The notes: generated from the letters alone by a model not told the origin. A stretch of 64,000 nucleotides of DNA from Rubrivivax albus (GCF_004016515.1 NZ_SACT01000002.1:62001-126000); one strand, 5' to 3'. Positions 28,426 to 39,016 are shown, counted from the stretch's first letter. Translations and numbers: made by a program.

Positions 28426-28545
28426 GGCGGAGGCGGTGGTCAGGGATCGAAAGGCAGCACTGTACACACAGAAGCCGTGGGCGCCACGCCGCACCGTCGA
28501 AACCCCCGCTGGCGCGGTCGGTACCGGGAGGCGCCGATGCGACCG

Positions 28546-29121
28546 TCAGAAGCGGTAGTGCACGCCCAGCTGCAACATTGGCATGGCGTCGAGCCGGCGC
28601 AGCGTACCCTCCCAGCCGCGCAGGCCGAAGATCGCGCGACCCAGTTCAGCGGCCGCCGCGCCCTGGCGCAAGGCGATGCCCAGGTCGGCCGAGAACCCCC
28701 ACCCGCCGCGCGGCGCGAGCCCGGAATAGCCGAAGCCGACGTAGGGCCAGACCTCACGGTCGGCGGACGGGGCGTCCTGTGGCACGGCCAGCAGCGATGG
28801 CGACCATGGCCCGGCCGCGCTTGCCACCGACGGCCCGATGCCGCCGAGCACGACCCCGCTGGTGGCACGGAAGCCGCCACGCCAGCGCGCGTCAGGATCA
28901 CCGCCGTGACGCTCCAGATAGACATCCCCCAGCAGTGCGGCATGCTGCAGCGTCAGGCTGCGGCCGGACTCGGGGCGCGCCAGCAGCAGGTTCACGCGCG
29001 CCTGCAGGACCGGCCAGGCCTGGGCCGATGTCAGCTGCAGCCCATCGGCCGCCTGGGCAGCCATGACCGCGGACAGCGCCGCCGTGGACAGCACCACCCG
29101 GGCCGGGGTTGGAATCCGCAT
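28546..29121 (-). CDS. Exported protein, possible small outer-membrane barrel
   Basis: A 191-residue protein with a signal peptide (MRIPTPARVVLSTAALSAVMAAQAA) and a mature part rich in short beta strands with alternating small residues. It ends in YRF; a terminal aromatic residue after a strand is the usual outer-membrane barrel signature. WPYVGFGYSGLAPRGGWGFSADLGIAL looks like barrel hairpins. The function is unknown. It has a canonical ribosome binding site (GGGAGGT) and a TACGAT further upstream. Confidence 0.7.
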   Translation of the reverse strand: MRIPTPARVVLSTAALSAVMAAQAADGLQLTSAQAWPVLQARVNLLLARPESGRSLTLQHAALLGDVYLERHGGDPDARWRGGFRATSGVVLGGIGPSVASAAGPWSPSLLAVPQDAPSADREVWPYVGFGYSGLAPRGGWGFSADLGIALRQGAAAAELGRAIFGLRGWEGTLRRLDAMPMLQLGVHYRF

Positions 29122-29192
29122 CGTGACCTCCCGCGAGAGCAGCTAGCACGGGAACATCGTAGACCCGGGGCCGGAGCCCGTGGGGCACGGTT

Positions 29193-30032
29193 TCAGGCCG
29201 TTTCCACACCCAGTTCCGGCATCTGCCCGCCGCTGCAACGGTCCAGGCCGGCCAGATCGGGCCGGGTGCACACGCACACGAACCCCGCGGCAGCCAGCAA
29301 CCCGCGCGTGGCCGCGCCCTGGTCGTGGCCGTGCTCCAGCAACAGCCAGCCCCCGGGCCGCAGATGAGCCGGTGCGGTGGCCACGATGTCACGCAGGTCG
29401 TCGAGACCGTCGGCACCCGCCACCAGCGCCGACGCCGGCTCGTGATGCAGGGCCACCAGGTGCGGGTCGCCGTCGGCCACATAGGGCGGGTTGGCCACGA
29501 CGACGTCGAACTGCTGGCCCACCAGCGGCTGCCACCAGTCACCGTGGCGCCAGTCCACGTCCAGTTGCAGACGTCTGCCGTTGTCCCGCGCGATGGCCAG
29601 CGCCTGCGGGCTGCGCTCGACCGCCGTGACCCGCGCCGCCGGGCACGTCGCCTTGATCGCCAGCGCGATGGCACCGCTGCCGGTGCCCAGGTCGGCCACG
29701 GCCGCGTCGGCCCGGTCGTGCAGACAAGACCGAACCCACTCGACCAGCCCCTCGGTCTCCGGCCGCGGCACCAGCACGCCCGGACCTACGGCCAGGGTCA
29801 GACCACAGAAGACCTGCTCGCCAGTCAGGTAGGCCAGCGGCACGCCATCCAGGCGGGCGTCGAAGGCCGCCTGGAGCCGGGCCACCTGGGCTGCGTCCAG
29901 CGGCGTGTCGTCGTGGGCAATCAGCCACGCACGCGGCCGGCCCAGCAGCGCACTCAGCAGCAACTGCACGTCCAGCCGGTCCACGCCGCGCCGGCGCGCC
30001 TCGGCCAGGGCACCTGCCACGGTGGGCGTCAT
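29193..30032 (-). CDS. prmC: Release factor glutamine methyltransferase PrmC (HemK)
   Basis: Methylates the glutamine of the GGQ motif in class 1 release factors using S-adenosylmethionine. The 279-residue protein has a helical N-terminal domain, the SAM-binding block [14 protein letters not shown] and the catalytic NPPYVA. It overlaps prfA, its substrate gene, by ATGA, the classic arrangement. Confidence 0.96.
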   Translation of the reverse strand: MTPTVAGALAEARRRGVDRLDVQLLLSALLGRPRAWLIAHDDTPLDAAQVARLQAAFDARLDGVPLAYLTGEQVFCGLTLAVGPGVLVPRPETEGLVEWVRSCLHDRADAAVADLGTGSGAIALAIKATCPAARVTAVERSPQALAIARDNGRRLQLDVDWRHGDWWQPLVGQQFDVVVANPPYVADGDPHLVALHHEPASALVAGADGLDDLRDIVATAPAHLRPGGWLLLEHGHDQGAATRGLLAAAGFVCVCTRPDLAGLDRCSGGQMPELGVETA

Positions 30033-31111
30033 GCGCCGCCGGTCTCCAGCTGCGCCAGTTGCTGCTCGGCGCGCGCCGACGCCAGCGCATCGACCAGCTC
30101 GTCGAGGTCACCGTCCATCACCATGCCCAGCTTGTAGAGGGTCAGGTTGATGCGGTGGTCGGTGACGCGACCCTGGGGGAAGTTGTACGTGCGGATGCGG
30201 TCGCTGCGGTCGCCGCTGCCGACCAGACCCTTGCGCGTGGCGGCTTCCTTCGCGGCGCGTTCGCTGCGATCCTGGTCACGCAGCCGCGCCTGCAGCACGG
30301 CCATCGCCTTGGCCTTGTTGCGGTGCTGGCTGCGGTCGTCCTGGCACTCCGCCACCAGGCCGGTAGGCAGGTGGGTGATCCGGATCGCGCTGTCGGTCTT
30401 GTTGATGTGCTGGCCACCAGCCCCGCTGGCACGGAAGGTGTCGATGCGCAGGTCGGCCGGGTTGAGGGTGATCTCCTCGGCCTCGTCCGGCTCGGGCAGC
30501 ACGGCCACCGTGCAGGCGCTGGTGTGGATGCGCCCCTGGCTCTCGGTGGCTGGGACCCGCTGTACGCGGTGGCCACCGCTCTCGAAGCGCAGACGCCCGT
30601 AGGCGCCACGGCCTTCGACGCGGAACACCACCTCCTTGTAGCCGCCCAGCTCGGCCGGGCTCTCGCTCAGGACCTCCACCCGCCAGCCCTGGCGGTCGCA
30701 CCAGCGCAGGTACATGCGCGCCAGATCACCGGCGAACAGGGCCGATTCGTCGCCACCGGTACCGGCGCGGATCTCGAGGAAGGCGTTGCGCTCGTCGTCG
30801 GGGTCGCGCGGCACCAGGGCCAGGCGCAGACGCGCCTGCAGCGCGGCGATGTCCTCGCCGGCCTGGGCGATCTCCGTGGCCGCCATCTCGGCGAACTCCG
30901 GGTCGGCGGCCATGTCCCGCGCGGTGGCCAGATCGTCCTCGCGCTGGCGGAAGCGACGCCACAGCGTGACCACCTCCGCCACCTCGGCCTGCTCCTGGGA
31001 CAGCCGGCGCCAGCGCGTGACGTCGGCGAGCACCTGCGGGTCGGCCAGCGCGGCATCGAGCTCCGCCAGGCGCATCTCCAGGCGTTCGAACGGGGGGCGG
31101 GGAAGATCCAT
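30029..31111 (-). CDS. prfA: Peptide chain release factor 1
   Basis: Recognises UAA and UAG stop codons and triggers peptide release. The 360 residues match the family. The catalytic GGQ is in [19 protein letters not shown] PxT-like recognition region ([16 protein letters not shown]) and a C-terminal [12 protein letters not shown] are also present. The ATG at 31111 gives [12 protein letters not shown]. It lies 53 bases after hemA and overlaps prmC by 4 bases. Confidence 0.97.
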   Translation of the reverse strand: MDLPRPPFERLEMRLAELDAALADPQVLADVTRWRRLSQEQAEVAEVVTLWRRFRQREDDLATARDMAADPEFAEMAATEIAQAGEDIAALQARLRLALVPRDPDDERNAFLEIRAGTGGDESALFAGDLARMYLRWCDRQGWRVEVLSESPAELGGYKEVVFRVEGRGAYGRLRFESGGHRVQRVPATESQGRIHTSACTVAVLPEPDEAEEITLNPADLRIDTFRASGAGGQHINKTDSAIRITHLPTGLVAECQDDRSQHRNKAKAMAVLQARLRDQDRSERAAKEAATRKGLVGSGDRSDRIRTYNFPQGRVTDHRINLTLYKLGMVMDGDLDELVDALASARAEQQLAQLETGGA

Positions 31112-31164
31112 GGGCACTGCACGGTGGACCGGCACCGCGGGGTGCCGGCGCGGCCGCAGGGGCG

Positions 31165-32481
31165 CTAGCGGGGTTCGCCGGCGTCGCCGGCGTCCGGGCC
31201 TTCGGCCGCGCCGCGGCTGCGCAGGAACAGGCGCGAGACGGTGGCGGCGAGCTGCTCGCGGTCACGCGCCTCGGCGCTGCGCAGTTCAGCCATCGTGCCA
31301 TGCAGCAGCTTCTGCGTGAGGCCCCGGGACAGCGCCTCCAGCACCGCGTCGACATCGGCACCGCGCGCCAGCAGCCTGCGCGCGCGCTGGATCTCCGCCT
31401 GCCGCCAGTCGTCAGTCTGCTGGTGCAGGGCCTGGATCAGCGGCACGGCGGCGCGCTGGTCCAGCCAGTGCTCGAAGCTGAGCACGCCGGCATCGATGAT
31501 GGCCTCGGCCTGCTGCACGGCGGCACGCCGCTTCTCGCCGGCCGACTGCACGAGGGCGGAGAGGTCGTCCACCGTGTAAAGGTAGACGTCCGACAGCGCC
31601 TGCACCTCGGGCTCGATGTCGCGCGGCACGGCCAGGTCGACCATGAACATGGGCCGGCGGCGGCGCGCCTTGAGCGCACGCTCGACCGCACCCAGGCCGA
31701 TGATGGGCAGCGAGCTCGCGGTGCACGACACCACGGCATCGAACTCGTGCAGGCGGTCAGGTAGGTCCGACAGGCGCAGCGCCTGGGCACCGAAGCGGCC
31801 GGCCAGTTTCTCGCCGCGCTCCAACGTGCGGTTGGCCACCGCCATCGCCTTGGGCTGGCGGGCGGCGAAGTGGGTGGCCACCAACTCGATCATCTCGCCG
31901 GCGCCGACGAAGAGCACGCGGATGTCGCGCAGGTCCTCGAAGAGCTGCGCCGCCAGGCGCACCGAGGCGGCGGCCATGCTGATCGAATGCGCGCCGATCT
32001 CGGTGGCGGTGCGCACTTCCTTGGCCACCGAGAAGCTGCGCTGGAACAGCTGGTGCAGCGTGGACCCCAGCGTGCCCGCCTCGTCGGCCTGGCGCACGGC
32101 TTCCTTCATCTGGCCGAGGATCTGCGGCTCGCCCAGCACCATCGAATCCAGCCCGGCGGCCACGCGGAAGGCATGGCGGGCCGCTTCACGGTCCTCGCGG
32201 ACGTAGGTGTAGCTCTGCAACAGGCTGCCCTGGACACCGCCCTGCTCGGCCAGCCAGTCCAGCGCCGGGCGCGCGATCTCCTGCGCCACGCGCGGGTCGG
32301 CCGCGACATAGAGCTCGGTGCGGTTGCAGGTGGAAACCAGCGCCGCCTCCGGCGCCACGCGCTGCAGCCGGTCGCGGAACCCTCGCAGCGCCATCGGCAG
32401 CTGGTCGGGCGCGAACGCGAACCGGCCACGCAGATCCAGCGGCGCGGTGGTGTGGTTCAAACCGAGGGCAACAACGCTCAC
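31165..32481 (-). CDS. hemA: Glutamyl-tRNA reductase
   Basis: First enzyme of C5 tetrapyrrole synthesis, reducing glutamyl-tRNA(Glu) to glutamate 1-semialdehyde, which HemL (23506-24807) converts onward. The 438-residue protein has the catalytic cysteine in STCNRTELY, the NADPH site [17 protein letters not shown] and the dimerisation tail. The start GTG at 32481 ([14 protein letters not shown]) is chosen because family members begin just before this block. TACAAT ends six bases before it, and no ribosome binding site exists. Confidence 0.96.
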   Translation of the reverse strand: MSVVALGLNHTTAPLDLRGRFAFAPDQLPMALRGFRDRLQRVAPEAALVSTCNRTELYVAADPRVAQEIARPALDWLAEQGGVQGSLLQSYTYVREDREAARHAFRVAAGLDSMVLGEPQILGQMKEAVRQADEAGTLGSTLHQLFQRSFSVAKEVRTATEIGAHSISMAAASVRLAAQLFEDLRDIRVLFVGAGEMIELVATHFAARQPKAMAVANRTLERGEKLAGRFGAQALRLSDLPDRLHEFDAVVSCTASSLPIIGLGAVERALKARRRRPMFMVDLAVPRDIEPEVQALSDVYLYTVDDLSALVQSAGEKRRAAVQQAEAIIDAGVLSFEHWLDQRAAVPLIQALHQQTDDWRQAEIQRARRLLARGADVDAVLEALSRGLTQKLLHGTMAELRSAEARDREQLAATVSRLFLRSRGAAEGPDAGDAGEPR

Positions 32482-32493
32482 GACCCGATTGTA
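32482..32493 (-). promoter_or_regulatory. Candidate leaderless promoter of hemA
   Basis: On the minus strand TACAAT (32493-32488) is followed by CGGGTC and then the hemA GTG. The predicted transcription start falls on the start codon. The -35 region (around 32510-32516, TGGGCG) is weak. Confidence 0.45.
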
Positions 32494-32555
32494 GGATCCA
32501 GCCCCTGCGGACGCCCAGCCTTTCGGCTTGACCGGCGTCAAGCCGAGACCTCGCG

Positions 32556-32834
32556 ATGGGCCCGATCGACGCCTTCTGGCACCTGCTGAACCTGTTCCTG
32601 CCCGCTGCCGGGCTGGGTGCCGTGGCCGCTGCAGCCACCAAGCTGCTGTGGCGGCAGGAGACGCGCGGTCTGGCCTGGTGGCGGCTGGCCGTGCCCACGG
32701 CCGTGGCAGCCGCGGGGGTGACCGTCGCCGGCCTGCTGTTCTACGGGCAGGACGGCCGCATGGCCACCTACGGCGCGATGGTGCTCGCCGCGGCGCTCAC
32801 GCTGTGGTGGCGGGTGTTCCTGCGCCGGCGCTGA
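32556..32834 (+). CDS. Small hypothetical membrane protein
   Basis: A 92-residue protein with three hydrophobic stretches ([59 protein letters not shown]) and basic ends. It fills the gap between hemA and miaB on the opposite strand and overlaps the miaB end by 38 bases. Family members of similar size occur in Burkholderiales as unknown membrane proteins; nothing here indicates function. Confidence 0.6.
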   Translation: MGPIDAFWHLLNLFLPAAGLGAVAAAATKLLWRQETRGLAWWRLAVPTAVAAAGVTVAGLLFYGQDGRMATYGAMVLAAALTLWWRVFLRRR

Positions 32835-34167
32835 GTTCGGCCGTGGCCACGCGGCCGCGCAGCGAGTGCGGCAATGCCTCGGTGATCTGCACGTCCAGCA
32901 TCTGGCCGACGAGGCGGTCGCGCAGCGGGCCACCGTCGAAGTTGACGATGCGGTTGCACTCGGTCCGCCCCATCAGTTCACGCGGGTCCTTGCGTGACGG
33001 GCCTTCGACGAGGATGCGTTGCACCGTCCCCACACGGGCCGCCGAGATGCGTCGGACATTGGCCTCGATCGTGGCCTGCAGGTGCTGCAGGCGTTGCAGC
33101 TTGACGTCCTTGGGCGTGTCGTCGGCCAGGCTGGCCGCCGGCGTGCCGGGCCGCGCGCTGAAGATGAAGCTGAAACTGGCGTCGAAGCCGACGTCCTCGA
33201 TCAGCTTCATCATGCGGCCGAAGTCGTCCTCGGTCTCGCCGGGGAAGCCGACGATGAAGTCCGACGACAGGCTGATGTCGGGCCGCACGGCGCGCAATTT
33301 GCGGATCGTGGACTTGTACTCCATCGCCGTGTAGCCGCGCTTCATCGCCATCAGGATGCGGTCGGAGCCATGCTGCACCGGCAGGTGCAGGTGGTTCACC
33401 AGCTGGGGGATGCGCGCGTAGGCCTCGATCAGCCGGCCCGTGAACTCGTTGGGGTGGCTGGTGGTGTAGCGGATGCGTTCGATGCCGGGGACCTCGGCCA
33501 CGTAGTCCAGCAGCAGCGCGAAGTCGGCGATCTCGCCGCTGTCGCCCATCGCCCCGCGGTAGGCGTTGACGTTCTGGCCCAGCAGGGTCACTTCCTTGAC
33601 GCCCTGGTCGGCCAGGCCGGCGACCTCGGTCAGCACGTCGTCGAACGGCCGGCTGACCTCCTCGCCGCGGGTGTAGGGCACGACACAGTAGCTGCAGTAC
33701 TTGCTGCAGCCTTCCATGATCGACACGAAGGCCGAGGCGCCCTCGACCCGGGCCGGCGGCAGATGGTCGAACTTCTCGATCTCCGGGAAGCTGATGTCCA
33801 CCTGCGGCCGCTGCTGCACCTGGCGCTGCGCAATCATCTGCGGCAGGCGGTGCAGGGTCTGCGGGCCGAAGACGATGTCGACGAAAGGCGCGCGCTGCAC
33901 GATGGCATCGCCCTCCTGGCTGGCCACGCAGCCGCCGACACCGATCAGCACCCCGTTCTTCTTCAGGTGCTTCACGCGGCCGAGGTCGCTGAACACCTTC
34001 TCCTGCGCCTTCTCGCGCACCGAGCAGGTGTTGAAGAGGATCAGGTCGGCCTGCTCGGGATCGGGCGTCGGTTCGTAGCCGTCGGCGGCGCGCAGCACGT
34101 CGGCCATCTTGTCCGAGTCGTACTCGTTCATCTGGCAGCCGAAGGTGCGGATGTAGACCTTCTTCAT
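32797..34167 (-). CDS. miaB: tRNA-2-methylthio-N6-dimethylallyladenosine synthase MiaB
   Basis: Radical SAM enzyme that adds the methylthio group to i6A37 of tRNAs. The 456-residue protein has the N-terminal methylthiotransferase domain with cluster cysteines ([28 protein letters not shown]), the radical SAM motif CSKYCSYC and a C-terminal TRAM domain. The start ATG at 34167 overlaps the stop of the small exported-protein gene (ATGA). Confidence 0.97.
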   Translation of the reverse strand: MKKVYIRTFGCQMNEYDSDKMADVLRAADGYEPTPDPEQADLILFNTCSVREKAQEKVFSDLGRVKHLKKNGVLIGVGGCVASQEGDAIVQRAPFVDIVFGPQTLHRLPQMIAQRQVQQRPQVDISFPEIEKFDHLPPARVEGASAFVSIMEGCSKYCSYCVVPYTRGEEVSRPFDDVLTEVAGLADQGVKEVTLLGQNVNAYRGAMGDSGEIADFALLLDYVAEVPGIERIRYTTSHPNEFTGRLIEAYARIPQLVNHLHLPVQHGSDRILMAMKRGYTAMEYKSTIRKLRAVRPDISLSSDFIVGFPGETEDDFGRMMKLIEDVGFDASFSFIFSARPGTPAASLADDTPKDVKLQRLQHLQATIEANVRRISAARVGTVQRILVEGPSRKDPRELMGRTECNRIVNFDGGPLRDRLVGQMLDVQITEALPHSLRGRVATAELSAGAGTPATTA

Positions 34168-34559
34168 GGCCGGCTCCAGGCCTGCGCGGCGGCGTCGAAA
34201 CGCCAGCTGGCCGCCTCCGCGGGGGTGCGCGGCCAGGGCTGGCGGGCACGTTCGGCATCGGTGAGCAACCACACGTCCAGCACCAGGCCGTACGGGTCCA
34301 CGGTGTAGTGCACGGTGTGGGCCTGGCCCGCCAGCGCGCCGGAGAGCTTGAGCAGGTTGTCGGCGCCGCGGATGCGCGCCCCGGGCGCCAGCCGCGCCGG
34401 CTGGCCGTTGAGCAGCACCTGCGGCGGCTGATCGAAGCGCATGTCGCCGCGCAGCGCGGTGGCCGGGAACGGGCGCTGCATCTGGGCGACGGCGGGCGGC
34501 ACGGTGACGACGCCGGCCAGGAGCACGGCCGCGAGGGCCAGGGAAGCACAGCGGGGCAT
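34164..34559 (-). CDS. Exported hypothetical protein upstream of miaB
   Basis: A 131-residue protein with a signal peptide ([20 protein letters not shown]) and a mature domain containing [20 protein letters not shown] and [14 protein letters not shown]. It is translationally coupled to miaB by ATGA. Similar proteins are found beside miaB in other Burkholderiales, but I know no function. An in-frame ATG further upstream would add nine residues and run into the tRNA terminator, so the shorter form is preferred. Confidence 0.75.
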   Translation of the reverse strand: MPRCASLALAAVLLAGVVTVPPAVAQMQRPFPATALRGDMRFDQPPQVLLNGQPARLAPGARIRGADNLLKLSGALAGQAHTVHYTVDPYGLVLDVWLLTDAERARQPWPRTPAEAASWRFDAAAQAWSRP

Positions 34560-34580
34560 GGTGTGGATCCAGGGGCTGTG

Positions 34581-34619
34581 AAACAAAAAGCCCGAGGAAC
34601 TGCGGTGGCAGCCTCGGGC
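34581..34619 (-). terminator. Rho-independent terminator downstream of tRNA(CAT)
   Basis: On the minus strand the stem GCCCGAGG (34619-34612) pairs perfectly with CCTCGGGC (34597-34590) around a 14-base loop and is followed by TTTTTGTTT (34589-34581). It begins nine bases after the tRNA 3' end. Confidence 0.9.
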
Positions 34620-34627
34620 CGGGATCT

Positions 34628-34704
<77 letters not shown>

Positions 34705-34714
34705 TGAACTCCGC

Positions 34715-34742
34715 ATTATAGCGGGGCGCAGCCCGGTGCAAA
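34715..34742 (-). promoter_or_regulatory. Sigma70-type promoter of the tRNA gene
   Basis: TTTGCA (34742-34737), a 16-base spacer and a perfect TATAAT (34720-34715), ending ten bases before the tRNA 5' end. It has the best -10 in the window, as expected for a stable RNA gene. Confidence 0.75.
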
Positions 34743-34765
34743 GGCCCGCCTCAAACTTTCCACGC

Positions 34766-35842
34766 ATGTTCAGCTTTTTCCGCAAGAAGGCACCGGCCGC
34801 TGCCGAACCGAGCGCACCACCGCCCCCCGCCGTCGCCGCGATCCCGGCGGCGGCCAGTGCCCCGACGCCACCGTCGCCACCCGTTGCCGCCAGTGAGCCG
34901 GCAAGCGTCGAGCCTTCGCCCGCCGCCAGCCGGCCCGGCTGGTTCAGCCGCCTGCGGCAAGGGCTGTCGCGCACCGGCAGCGGCATCGCCCAAGTCTTCA
35001 CCGGCACCCGCATCGACGAGGCGCTGTACGAGGAACTGGAAGCCGCGCTGCTGATGGCCGACACCGGCGTCAAGGCCGCCGCCGCGCTGCTCGACGACCT
35101 GAAGCGGCGCGTCAAGGCCGCCAAGGCCACCGACCCGGCGCAGGTCAAGGCGCTGCTGGCCGACGTCGTGGCCGACTGGCTCTCGCCGCTGCAGCGGCCC
35201 TTCGAGATCGGTGAGACGACGCCCACCGTGATCATGGTCGCCGGCGTCAATGGCGCCGGCAAGACCACGACCATCGGCAAGCTGACCCGCCACCTGGCCG
35301 AAGGTGACTGCAAGGTGCTCTTGGCCGCGGCCGACACCTTCCGCGCGGCGGCGCGCGAACAGCTCGGCGTCTGGGCCGACCGCAACCGGGTGGAAATCGT
35401 GGCGCAGGAAGGCGGCGACCCCGCGGCCGTGAGCTTCGACGCCGTGCAGGCCGGCCGCGCGCGCGGCTGCGATGTCGTCATTGCCGACACCGCCGGTCGA
35501 CTGCCGACTCAGCTTCACCTGATGGACGAGTTGAAGAAGATCAAGCGCGTGATCGGCAAGGCGATGGACGGCGCGCCGCACGAGGTGCTGCTGGTGGTGG
35601 ATGGCAACACGGGGCAGAACGCCCTGGCGCAGGTTCAGGCCTTCGACGCGGCGCTGCAGCTCACGGGCCTGGTGGTGACCAAGCTCGATGGCACGGCCAA
35701 GGGCGGGGTGCTGGCGTCAATCGCCGCCTGGCAGAAGGAGACCGGGCGCGAGGTGCCGGTCTACTTCATCGGGGTCGGCGAGCAGCTCGAGGACCTGCAA
35801 CCGTTCGACGCCCGCGAGTTCGCGCAGGCGCTGCTGGGCTGA
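34766..35842 (+). CDS. ftsY: Signal recognition particle receptor FtsY
   Basis: SRP receptor GTPase at the inner membrane, partner of Ffh encoded at 36802-38154. The 358-residue protein begins with a short basic/aromatic segment (MFSFFRKKAPAAA), then a proline/alanine-rich linker and the NG domain. The P-loop GVNGAGKTTT has Lys166, DTAGRLPTQ is the G3 block and TKLDGTAKGG is the G4 block. The acidic A domain of E. coli FtsY is replaced by the short proline/alanine linker, as usual in betaproteobacteria. Confidence 0.97.
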   Translation: MFSFFRKKAPAAAEPSAPPPPAVAAIPAAASAPTPPSPPVAASEPASVEPSPAASRPGWFSRLRQGLSRTGSGIAQVFTGTRIDEALYEELEAALLMADTGVKAAAALLDDLKRRVKAAKATDPAQVKALLADVVADWLSPLQRPFEIGETTPTVIMVAGVNGAGKTTTIGKLTRHLAEGDCKVLLAAADTFRAAAREQLGVWADRNRVEIVAQEGGDPAAVSFDAVQAGRARGCDVVIADTAGRLPTQLHLMDELKKIKRVIGKAMDGAPHEVLLVVDGNTGQNALAQVQAFDAALQLTGLVVTKLDGTAKGGVLASIAAWQKETGREVPVYFIGVGEQLEDLQPFDAREFAQALLG

Positions 35843-35943
35843 GGCTGAACTGAAGCCAGTCCCTGCTGCTGGGTGGCATCAGCCTGCCGAAGCGGTCGGG
35901 CTCTGCGAGACCGTGGGAGCGCCGAGCCGCACGGCGACGGTGG

Positions 35944-36636
35944 CTACTTGACCGTCTCGAGCTCGTCGAAGAAGGCGGAGGCCACCGGCTCCATGCCGGC
36001 ACCGTAGTCGAGCTTGTCACCGGCGGCCAGCAGGTCGTCGATCTCGGCGGCTTCGGCCACCGGGATCAGCGGCACCGGCCGCGAGGTGCTTCCCACCGGT
36101 CGCGGCGCGTTGTCGACCAGGGCCGCACCGATCACGTTGCGCACCTCGCTGGCCGACGGTAGGTCGCCCTCGCGCCAGACGTGCACCCGTATCCCGGCCG
36201 CCTTCAACACGCGGGCCATGCGTTCGTGACGCTTGCGACTCCGGGGCGATTCCTCGGCAGATCGGATGTCGACGACGGCCAGTACACGCGAGCCGATGTC
36301 GCAGATCACGAGGTCGGCACTGAGTTGACCGACGCGCTGCAGCCAGTCGTTGTAGGAGTGCCGCATCGGCACCCGGACGAAGCGCGACAACGGCACCTGC
36401 GCCAGCACCATGAAACCGGGCAGGGCACGCTTGAGCAGGTCGAACGCCTGGCGCTCGGTGACGCTGAGGATGCGCGCCGCCTCGGGCGGCCAGCCAGCCA
36501 CCGTATCCAGCGCCTCCTGCCGCGCCGTCGCCCCCCCGCGGCCATGACGCTGGCGACGGCGCAGGGCCATCAGGCTCAGCATCAGCAAGCCGGCGACAGC
36601 CAGCGCCACGGCGAAGAGAGGGTCGAGGAGTTCCAT
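35944..36636 (-). CDS. DUF2726-like membrane-anchored protein
   Basis: A 230-residue protein with one N-terminal membrane helix (FAVALAVAGLLMLSLMAL), a basic stretch and a cytoplasmic domain. The domain runs ILSVTERQAFDLLKRALPG...VLAQVPLSRFV, then CDIGSRVLAVVDIRS and VLKAAGIRVHVWREGDLP. The order matches DUF2726, a family with a restriction-endonuclease-like (PD-D/ExK) fold, but its role is unknown. It stands alone between ftsY and ffh. The 165 bases upstream contain no gene. Confidence 0.75.
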   Translation of the reverse strand: MELLDPLFAVALAVAGLLMLSLMALRRRQRHGRGGATARQEALDTVAGWPPEAARILSVTERQAFDLLKRALPGFMVLAQVPLSRFVRVPMRHSYNDWLQRVGQLSADLVICDIGSRVLAVVDIRSAEESPRSRKRHERMARVLKAAGIRVHVWREGDLPSASEVRNVIGAALVDNAPRPVGSTSRPVPLIPVAEAAEIDDLLAAGDKLDYGAGMEPVASAFFDELETVK

Positions 36637-36801
36637 GCGTCGGCTGTACGGGGTGAGTGACGGAAATTACGGCCGCTCCAGCCTCAACTCCAGCCTTGCC
36701 CGGGGAAAAGGCGTATCCAGTCGCAACAGGCCGCTGCCAGAACCAGCCACCCGTGCACTTTCGCACGCAGCCGCCCGGCCGTCACTGACTGGCCCACGTG
36801 C

Positions 36802-38154
36802 TCAGCGCGGCATGCCCGGCAGGCCTCCCATGCGCTTCATCATCTTCATCAGGCCGCCGCCCTTCATCTTCTTCATCATGCCCTGCATCTGTTCGAACTG
36901 GTTGAGCAGGCGATTGACCTCCTGCACCTGCACGCCGGCACCAGCGGCGATGCGGCGCTTGCGGCTGGCCTTGATGAGTTCGGGCTTGCGGCGCTCCAGC
37001 GGCGTCATCGCGCAGATGATGCCCTCCATGCGGCGGACGTCGCGCTCGGCACGGTCCATGTCGGCCCCTTGGGCGCGCTGGGCGATCTGGTTGGGCAGCT
37101 TGTCCAGCAGGCCGGAAAGGCCGCCCATCTTCTTCATCTGGGAGATCTGGTCGCGGAAGTCGTTGAGGTCGAAGCCGCCGCTCTTGACCTTGTCGGCCAG
37201 CCGCTGGGCCGACGCCAAGTCGACGCCCTTCTGGACCTCCTCGACCAGGGCCACGATGTCGCCCATGCCCAGCACACGACCGGCGTGGCGCTCGGCGTCG
37301 AAGACCTCCAGCCCGTCGATCTTCTCGGAGACGCCGGCGAACTTGATCGGCGCGCCGGTGACCTGGCGGACCGACAGCGCGGCACCGCCACGCGCATCGC
37401 CGTCGAGCTTGGTCAGCACGATGCCGGTCAGCGGCAGCGCCTCCTTGAAGGCCTTGGCGGTGTTGACCGCATCCTGGCCCTGCATGGCGTCAACCACCAA
37501 CAGCGTTTCGACCGGATGCACCGCGGCGTGCAGCGCGCGGATCTCGGCCATCAGCGCCTCGTCGATGGCCAGGCGGCCCGCGGTGTCGACCAGCAGCACG
37601 TCGAAGTGGTGGCGCCGGGCGTGGTCGAGCGCGGCTCGTGCAATGTCCTGCGGCTGCTGCTCGGGTGTGGACGCGAACCACTCGGCGCCGGCCTGGCCCG
37701 TCACGGTCTTGAGCTGCTGGATGGCGGCCGGGCGGTAGACGTCGGCCGAGACCGTCAGCACTTTCTTCTTGCGTTTCTCGATCAGCAGCTTCGCCAGCTT
37801 GGCGGTGGTGGTGGTCTTGCCGGCGCCCTGAAGACCGGCCATCAGGATCACCGCGGGCGGCTGCGTGGCGAGGTCGAGGTCGGCCACGCCCGCGCCCATC
37901 GTCGCCGCGAGTTCCTTGTGCACGATGCCGACGAGGGCCTGGCCCGGGTTCAGCGAACCGGCGACCTCCTGGCCCAGCGCCTTGTCCTTGACACGCTGGA
38001 TGAAGTCGCGGACCACCGGCAGCGCCACGTCGGCCTCGAGCAGGGCCATGCGCACCTCGCGCAGCATGTCCTGCACGTTGCTCTCGGTGATACGGGCCTG
38101 CCCGCGCATGGTCTTGACCAGGCGCGACAGGCGGTCGGTGAGGGTGGAGGCCAT
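36802..38154 (-). CDS. ffh: Signal recognition particle protein Ffh (SRP54)
   Basis: GTPase that binds signal sequences on nascent inner-membrane proteins and delivers them to FtsY. The 450-residue protein has the N domain, the G domain with AGLQGAGKTTTTAKL at about 105-119, DTAGRLAID and TKLDGDARGG, and a methionine-rich M domain with RRIAAGAGVQVQEVNRLL. It ends in LPGMPR. It is divergent from the YpjD-like gene 46 bases away. Confidence 0.97.
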   Translation of the reverse strand: MASTLTDRLSRLVKTMRGQARITESNVQDMLREVRMALLEADVALPVVRDFIQRVKDKALGQEVAGSLNPGQALVGIVHKELAATMGAGVADLDLATQPPAVILMAGLQGAGKTTTTAKLAKLLIEKRKKKVLTVSADVYRPAAIQQLKTVTGQAGAEWFASTPEQQPQDIARAALDHARRHHFDVLLVDTAGRLAIDEALMAEIRALHAAVHPVETLLVVDAMQGQDAVNTAKAFKEALPLTGIVLTKLDGDARGGAALSVRQVTGAPIKFAGVSEKIDGLEVFDAERHAGRVLGMGDIVALVEEVQKGVDLASAQRLADKVKSGGFDLNDFRDQISQMKKMGGLSGLLDKLPNQIAQRAQGADMDRAERDVRRMEGIICAMTPLERRKPELIKASRKRRIAAGAGVQVQEVNRLLNQFEQMQGMMKKMKGGGLMKMMKRMGGLPGMPR

Positions 38155-38187
38155 GCGCTGGGGCCCGTTTGGCAGGGCCCGGATCGG

Positions 38188-38200
38188 TACACTTCAGCGC
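38188..38200 (+). promoter_or_regulatory. Candidate leaderless promoter of the YpjD-like gene
   Basis: TACACT (38188-38193) followed by TCAGCGC and the ATG at 38201. A possible -35 is the TTTGGC/TTGGCA around 38168-38174, but its spacer is short (13-14 bases). Confidence 0.4.
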
Positions 38201-39016
38201 ATGATTCTATCGACCGGGCCTGCCGCCTGGAGCGGCCCTGCCCCGCTGGCAGTGGCCACCCTGGCCTTGCTGGCCTACCTCGCGGTGGCCCTGCCACCCG
38301 CCGGTCGCACGGCGGGCTGGTCGGCACCCGTGCTGGTGGCCGGCTGGGGGCTGCACCTTGTCCTGCTGTTGCTGGACATCGGCGGCTGGGGGCAGCAGGC
38401 GCCAGGCGCACGCCTGGGGTTCGCGCCGGTGCTGTCGATCACGGTGTGGCTCGTGATCGCGGTGCACGGCATCGAGAGCCGGCTCGTGCCGCTGCCCGGC
38501 GTGCGTCGCATGCTCGCGGCGTCCGGCACTGCGGCGGTGGCGCTGGCGTGGCTGTTCCCGGGCGAACCGCGGGTCATGTCGTCCCCCTGGGCGCCGCTGC
38601 ACTTCGTGCTGGGCGTCGCTTCCTACGGCCTGTTCGGGGCGGCCGTGCTGCACGCGCTGCTCCTGGACGGTGCCGAGCGCCGACTGCGGCTGCGCCTGGC
38701 CGAACCCGCCGGTGGGGGCATGCCGCTGCTGCAACTCGAGCGCATGACGTTCCGGTTCGTCGAGGCTGGTTTTGCCGTGCTTTCGGCCACGCTGCTGCTC
38801 GGCATGCTGACCAGTGCCCACTGGACCTGGGATCACAAGACGGTCTTCTCACTGTTGGGCTGGGCCGTCTTCGCCGCGCTGTTGACCGGACGCCGGCGCA
38901 ACGGCTGGCGTGGGCGGCAGGCCACACGCTGGCTCTACGCCGGCGCCGCGCTGCTGCTGCTGGCCTATGCAGGGTCGCGCTTCGTGTTGGAAGTGGTGCT
39001 GGAGCGCGCGGGATGA
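38201..39016 (+). CDS. ypjD: YpjD/CcsA-like inner-membrane protein
   Basis: A 271-residue integral membrane protein with about eight helices and the C-terminal half of a cytochrome c assembly (CcsA/CcmC) domain. Conserved histidines are seen in PLHFVLGVASYGLFG and in SAHWTWDHKTVFSLLGWAVF, a WxWD-like motif. Members next to ffh are usually annotated as cytochrome c biogenesis or YpjD/CorE-like proteins, and true heme handling is unproven. Its stop overlaps the start of the next small gene (ATGA). Confidence 0.88.
   Translation: MILSTGPAAWSGPAPLAVATLALLAYLAVALPPAGRTAGWSAPVLVAGWGLHLVLLLLDIGGWGQQAPGARLGFAPVLSITVWLVIAVHGIESRLVPLPGVRRMLAASGTAAVALAWLFPGEPRVMSSPWAPLHFVLGVASYGLFGAAVLHALLLDGAERRLRLRLAEPAGGGMPLLQLERMTFRFVEAGFAVLSATLLLGMLTSAHWTWDHKTVFSLLGWAVFAALLTGRRRNGWRGRQATRWLYAGAALLLLAYAGSRFVLEVVLERAG

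Noticed and set aside
35843..35943. Gap between ftsY and the DUF2726-like gene examined for a small gene or terminator
   Set aside because: No frame with a ribosome binding site and no hairpin followed by a T run was seen.
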